Shown piece after piece: positions 3,643 to 5,715 of a stretch of 5,715 nt of DNA. The DNA comes from Acidobacteriota bacterium. GTDB taxonomy: Bacteria > Acidobacteriota > Vicinamibacteria > Vicinamibacterales > UBA8438. The translations under genes were made by a program, and so were the position numbers. The notes beneath the pieces are model-generated. The model saw nothing but the letters and a program-made list of their open reading frames with translations, made no database searches and was not told the DNA's origin. The DNA lies in NCBI GenBank assembly GCA_011523485.1, contig WTGR01000803.1, positions 1 to 5,715 on the forward strand, in the 5' to 3' direction. Positions within the stretch are counted from its first letter, which is position 1; the number at the start of each line of letters is the position of its first letter.

Positions 3643-5064
3643 ATGGCGACTGGGCGATTTCATTCCACGCTGGCCGCATTTGCGGTGGCGCTGGCGATCG
3701 GATTGAGGGCCGCCCCCGCGGTCGGCGCCGGCCCGAACGAAGCCGGTTTCGCGGAGTCGAGGGAGGGCGTCCTGGTTCCCGCGGGAGCCGGAGCGACGGC
3801 GGCGCCGGCGGCCGGTACGGAAGCCGAGACCGCCGCGGGCGAGACGGAAGAGCAGGACACCGAGGAGCAGGACACCGAGGGGCAGGAGGTCGACGTCGAG
3901 GAGCTCGAGCGGCGCATCGAGCTGCTGGCCGAGGAGATCGAACGGCTGCGGAGCGGCGAGTCCGCGAACGAAGTGTCCATCGATCAGGCCCGCGCGCTCG
4001 GCCTGGCGCCGTCGGCGGCCGCGACCTACGCGATCGACTCGGGCGTGTCGATCGCCGGTTACGGTGAGATGTTGTACGAGAACTACGCCTCGGACAGGAC
4101 GACGCAGTTCGACTACCTGCGGGCCATTCTGTACGCCGGCTACCGGTTCAGCGACAAGTTCCTGTTCAACTCGGAGATCGAGGTCGAGCACGCGAAGGAG
4201 ATCTTCGTCGAGTTCGCGTACGTCGACTACCAGGCGACCCCGAACTTCGGCCTGCGCGCCGGCATGCTGATGATTCCGATGGGGCTGGTCAACGAGTTCC
4301 ACGAGCCGACCGTCTTCATCGGGGCCGAGCGTCCCGTGACGGAGAACCGGATCATCCCCACCACCTGGCGGGAGAACGGCGGCGGCGTCTACGGGGCGTT
4401 CGACAGCGTCGCCTTCCGCGCCTACGTGGTCAACGGGTTCAACGGCGCGAAGTTTTCGTCGGGCGGCCTGCGGGGCGGCCGTCAGAAGGGCGGCAGGGCC
4501 CTGGCGGACGACATGGCCTTCACCGGCCGCCTCGACGTCACGCCGATCCCCGGAGCCTTCTTCGGCGCCAGCTTCTACACCGGCGGATCGGGGCAGAGCC
4601 AGGTGATGGACGACAGCGGCCGCACCTACGGCGTCCGCACCAACATCTTCGACGTGCACGCGCAGGTGCAGGCCCGGGGCGTCGACTTTCGCGCCCTGTT
4701 CGCGCAGGCCGGCCTCGACGACACGTCGATGCTGAACCAGGTGCTCGGCCTCGAAGGCAGGAGCGGCGTCGCGGAGAAGATGCAGGGCGGCTACGTGCAG
4801 CTCGGCTACGACCTGCTGTCGCAGGCGCCGGGAGCCGCCGGCGTGGCGCTCACGCCGTACCTGCGCTACGAGAAGGTCGACACCCACACCGCGCTGGCCG
4901 CGGGGTTCACCCGCGATCCGGGCAGGAACAACACCTACACGACCTTCGGCATCGAGCTGAAGCCGAACCCGGGCGTCGTTCTCAAGGTGGACCACATGTG
5001 GGTCGGCAACGCCGTCGACAGCGGGGTCAACCAGTTCAACGTCAGCGTCGGATACGCGTTTTAG
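3643..5064 (+). CDS. Outer-membrane porin-like protein (OprO/P-type barrel) with coiled-coil spacer
   Basis: This is a 473-residue exported protein. Residues 1 to about 29 form a Sec signal peptide (hydrophobic LAAFAVALAIGL, cleavage near AVGA). Residues 30-68 are an Ala/Gly/Pro-rich linker. Residues 69-83 are three tandem copies of an EEQDT-type unit. Residues 83-104 form a short coiled coil (VEELERRIELLAEEIERLR), as seen in porins that trimerise through an N-terminal helix. From about residue 133 (VSIAGYGEMLYENY) to the end it alternates like beta strands and finishes NVSVGYAF; the terminal Phe is the signal for the BAM machinery. LRAGMLMIPMG (204-214) and RPVTENRIIPTTW (230-242) with GGGVYG (246-251) are typical of phosphate-selective porin O/P-like barrels. 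It is the first gene of a compact operon, 13 nt from the next. The solute is unknown; phosphate specificity should not be assumed. Confidence 0.8.
   Translation: MATGRFHSTLAAFAVALAIGLRAAPAVGAGPNEAGFAESREGVLVPAGAGATAAPAAGTEAETAAGETEEQDTEEQDTEGQEVDVEELERRIELLAEEIERLRSGESANEVSIDQARALGLAPSAAATYAIDSGVSIAGYGEMLYENYASDRTTQFDYLRAILYAGYRFSDKFLFNSEIEVEHAKEIFVEFAYVDYQATPNFGLRAGMLMIPMGLVNEFHEPTVFIGAERPVTENRIIPTTWRENGGGVYGAFDSVAFRAYVVNGFNGAKFSSGGLRGGRQKGGRALADDMAFTGRLDVTPIPGAFFGASFYTGGSGQSQVMDDSGRTYGVRTNIFDVHAQVQARGVDFRALFAQAGLDDTSMLNQVLGLEGRSGVAEKMQGGYVQLGYDLLSQAPGAAGVALTPYLRYEKVDTHTALAAGFTRDPGRNNTYTTFGIELKPNPGVVLKVDHMWVGNAVDSGVNQFNVSVGYAF
3847..3891 (+). repeat. Three 15-nt tandem repeats within the porin gene
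   Basis: Units at 3847-3861, 3862-3876 and 3877-3891 encode EEQDT, EEQDT and EGQEV. The first two differ only at one wobble base (GAA/GAG). The third has diverged. The repeat lies in the acidic spacer before the coiled coil and keeps frame, so copy-number change would alter only spacer length. Confidence 0.75.
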
Positions 5065-5077
5065 GGAGGGTCCGATC

Positions 5078-5677
5078 ATGAGGCAGGTGTCGACCGCGGG
5101 GCGGGTGGCGGGCAGGTGCGCAGCCGGCGCGCTGGTGGTTGTTTCGCTTCTTCTCGCGGCCGGCGCCGCTTTCGCGCAGCCGGGCGTGATCTCGCGCCGG
5201 GAGGCGCTGAACGCGGTGTTCGCGGGTGCGAGCATCCGCGGGGACCGCGTCTACCTGACGGCGGAGCAGGCCGAGCGGATAGCCGAGATCTCGCGCGAGG
5301 ACGTGCGGACCCGCATCTATGCCCGCTACGTCGCCCGGCGCGACGGCGTCGTCGTCGGCCGGTCGTACGTCGACACGCACGTCGTGCGGACCAAGCGCGA
5401 GAGCCTGCTCATCTCGCTCGAGCCGGACGGGCGGGTGCGCCGCATCGACGTGACCGCCTTCCTCGAGCCCCCGGAGTACGTCCCCTCGGATCGGTGGAGG
5501 CGGCAGTACTACGAGCGGCCGCTGGGCGACGACATCGCGATCCACCGTGCGATACGTCCCATCGCGGGGGGGACGCTGACGACCCACGCGGTCAACGCCG
5601 CGGTGCGCCGCGTGCTGGCGCTCGACCAGGTGGTGGAAGGGCGTCGGCCGGGGGGTGAAGGGCGCGGCGTGCAATGA
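5078..5677 (+). CDS. Exported FMN-binding-domain protein
   Basis: This is a 199-residue protein with a strong ribosome site (GGGAGGG, 5064-5070) 7 nt before the ATG. Residues 1-33 are a Sec signal (GALVVVSLLLAAGAAFA, cleavage before Gln34). The mature part begins ISRREALNAVFAGASI and contains RVYLTAEQAERIAEI (57-71), the strand YVDTHVVRT (97-105), SLEPDGRVRRIDVTAF (113-128), EPPEYVPSDRWRRQYY (130-145) and PIAGGTLTTHAVNAAV (161-176). This order matches FMN_bind-domain proteins related to RnfG/NqrC, where the ApbE enzyme attaches FMN to a Thr in an SGAT motif. Here the motif reads AGGT (163-166), making Thr166 the likely acceptor. It would act as a periplasmic electron carrier. It is cotranscribed with the porin, and the next gene overlaps its stop codon. 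Family membership is fairly sure, covalent FMN less so. Confidence 0.75.
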   Translation: MRQVSTAGRVAGRCAAGALVVVSLLLAAGAAFAQPGVISRREALNAVFAGASIRGDRVYLTAEQAERIAEISREDVRTRIYARYVARRDGVVVGRSYVDTHVVRTKRESLLISLEPDGRVRRIDVTAFLEPPEYVPSDRWRRQYYERPLGDDIAIHRAIRPIAGGTLTTHAVNAAVRRVLALDQVVEGRRPGGEGRGVQ

Positions 5678-5715
5678 CCTGGTGGGAGCGCTGGGGCTTC
5701 AACGCCTTCCACGTC
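5674..5715 (+). CDS. Start of a third operon gene (partial, unidentified)
   Basis: An ATG at 5674 overlaps the TGA of the FMN-binding gene (ATGA, 4-bp overlap) and stays open to the right edge, giving MTWWERWGFNAFHV. The overlap and direction argue for translational coupling. The aromatic-rich start (Trp-Trp, Trp, Phe, Phe) is typical of a membrane protein just before its first span, such as an electron-transfer partner. Fourteen codons are too few to name it. Confidence 0.5.
   Translation, partial: MTWWERWGFNAFHV

Noticed and set aside
3362..3643. 93-codon plus-strand frame between the promoter and the porin, ending in a TGATG overlap
   Set aside because: Its only full-length start is a TTG inside the -35 box, upstream of the predicted transcript start. 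It has no ribosome site, and its composition is not protein-like. The terminal overlap is probably accidental.
3385..5235. Very long open frame on the minus strand opposite the porin operon
   Set aside because: Its translation is Arg/Asp/Val/His-rich without any family resemblance, a typical antisense shadow in GC-rich coding DNA. The plus-strand genes have ribosome sites, signal peptides and recognisable motifs.

Overview
The window is GC-rich DNA (codon third positions almost all G or C) from a Gram-negative-type bacterium. It encodes an outer-membrane beta-barrel ending in Phe, a Tat signal and several Sec signals. The mix of exported versions of normally cytosolic enzymes, a phosphate-porin-like barrel and an FMN-binding redox protein resembles environmental Acidobacteriota (Vicinamibacteria-like), but that placement is inference. 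I see no rRNA, tRNA, CRISPR array or insertion sequence.

Layout. All genes left of about 3100 read on the minus strand. In transcription order they are: a possible small membrane peptide (3294-3109), a PAP2-type membrane phosphatase/phosphotransferase (3097-2261), a secreted two-module VOC (glyoxalase-fold) protein (2140-1361), a nucleotidyltransferase-fold protein (1230-658) overlapping by ATGA a small charged protein (661-383), and the start of a Tat-exported isocitrate lyase/PEP mutase-like protein (286 to the left edge). Only the nucleotidyltransferase pair is clearly coupled. The other minus-strand genes are spaced by about 100-130 bp and may have their own promoters; a TATAAT box and a strong hairpin precede the VOC gene.

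The plus strand begins with a 545-bp divergent intergenic region (3098-3642). It holds a good sigma70-like promoter (TTGACC, 18 bp, TATAGT). A 17-bp inverted repeat overlaps its -35 box and spacer, and two near-identical 20-bp palindromic elements flank it, with centres 64 bp apart. The promoter would give a leader of about 245 nt containing a nested stem structure, then a compact operon: a porin-like barrel with an acidic, coiled-coil N-terminal spacer (3643-5064), a secreted FMN-binding-domain protein (5078-5677), and a third gene starting inside the previous stop codon (5674 to the right edge).

The plus-strand operon looks like a tightly regulated envelope module in which an outer-membrane channel is co-expressed with an exported flavoprotein, plausibly an extracytosolic electron-transfer or nutrient-reduction system. 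Its substrate and regulator cannot be seen here. The regulatory region and this operon are the most interesting parts of the window.
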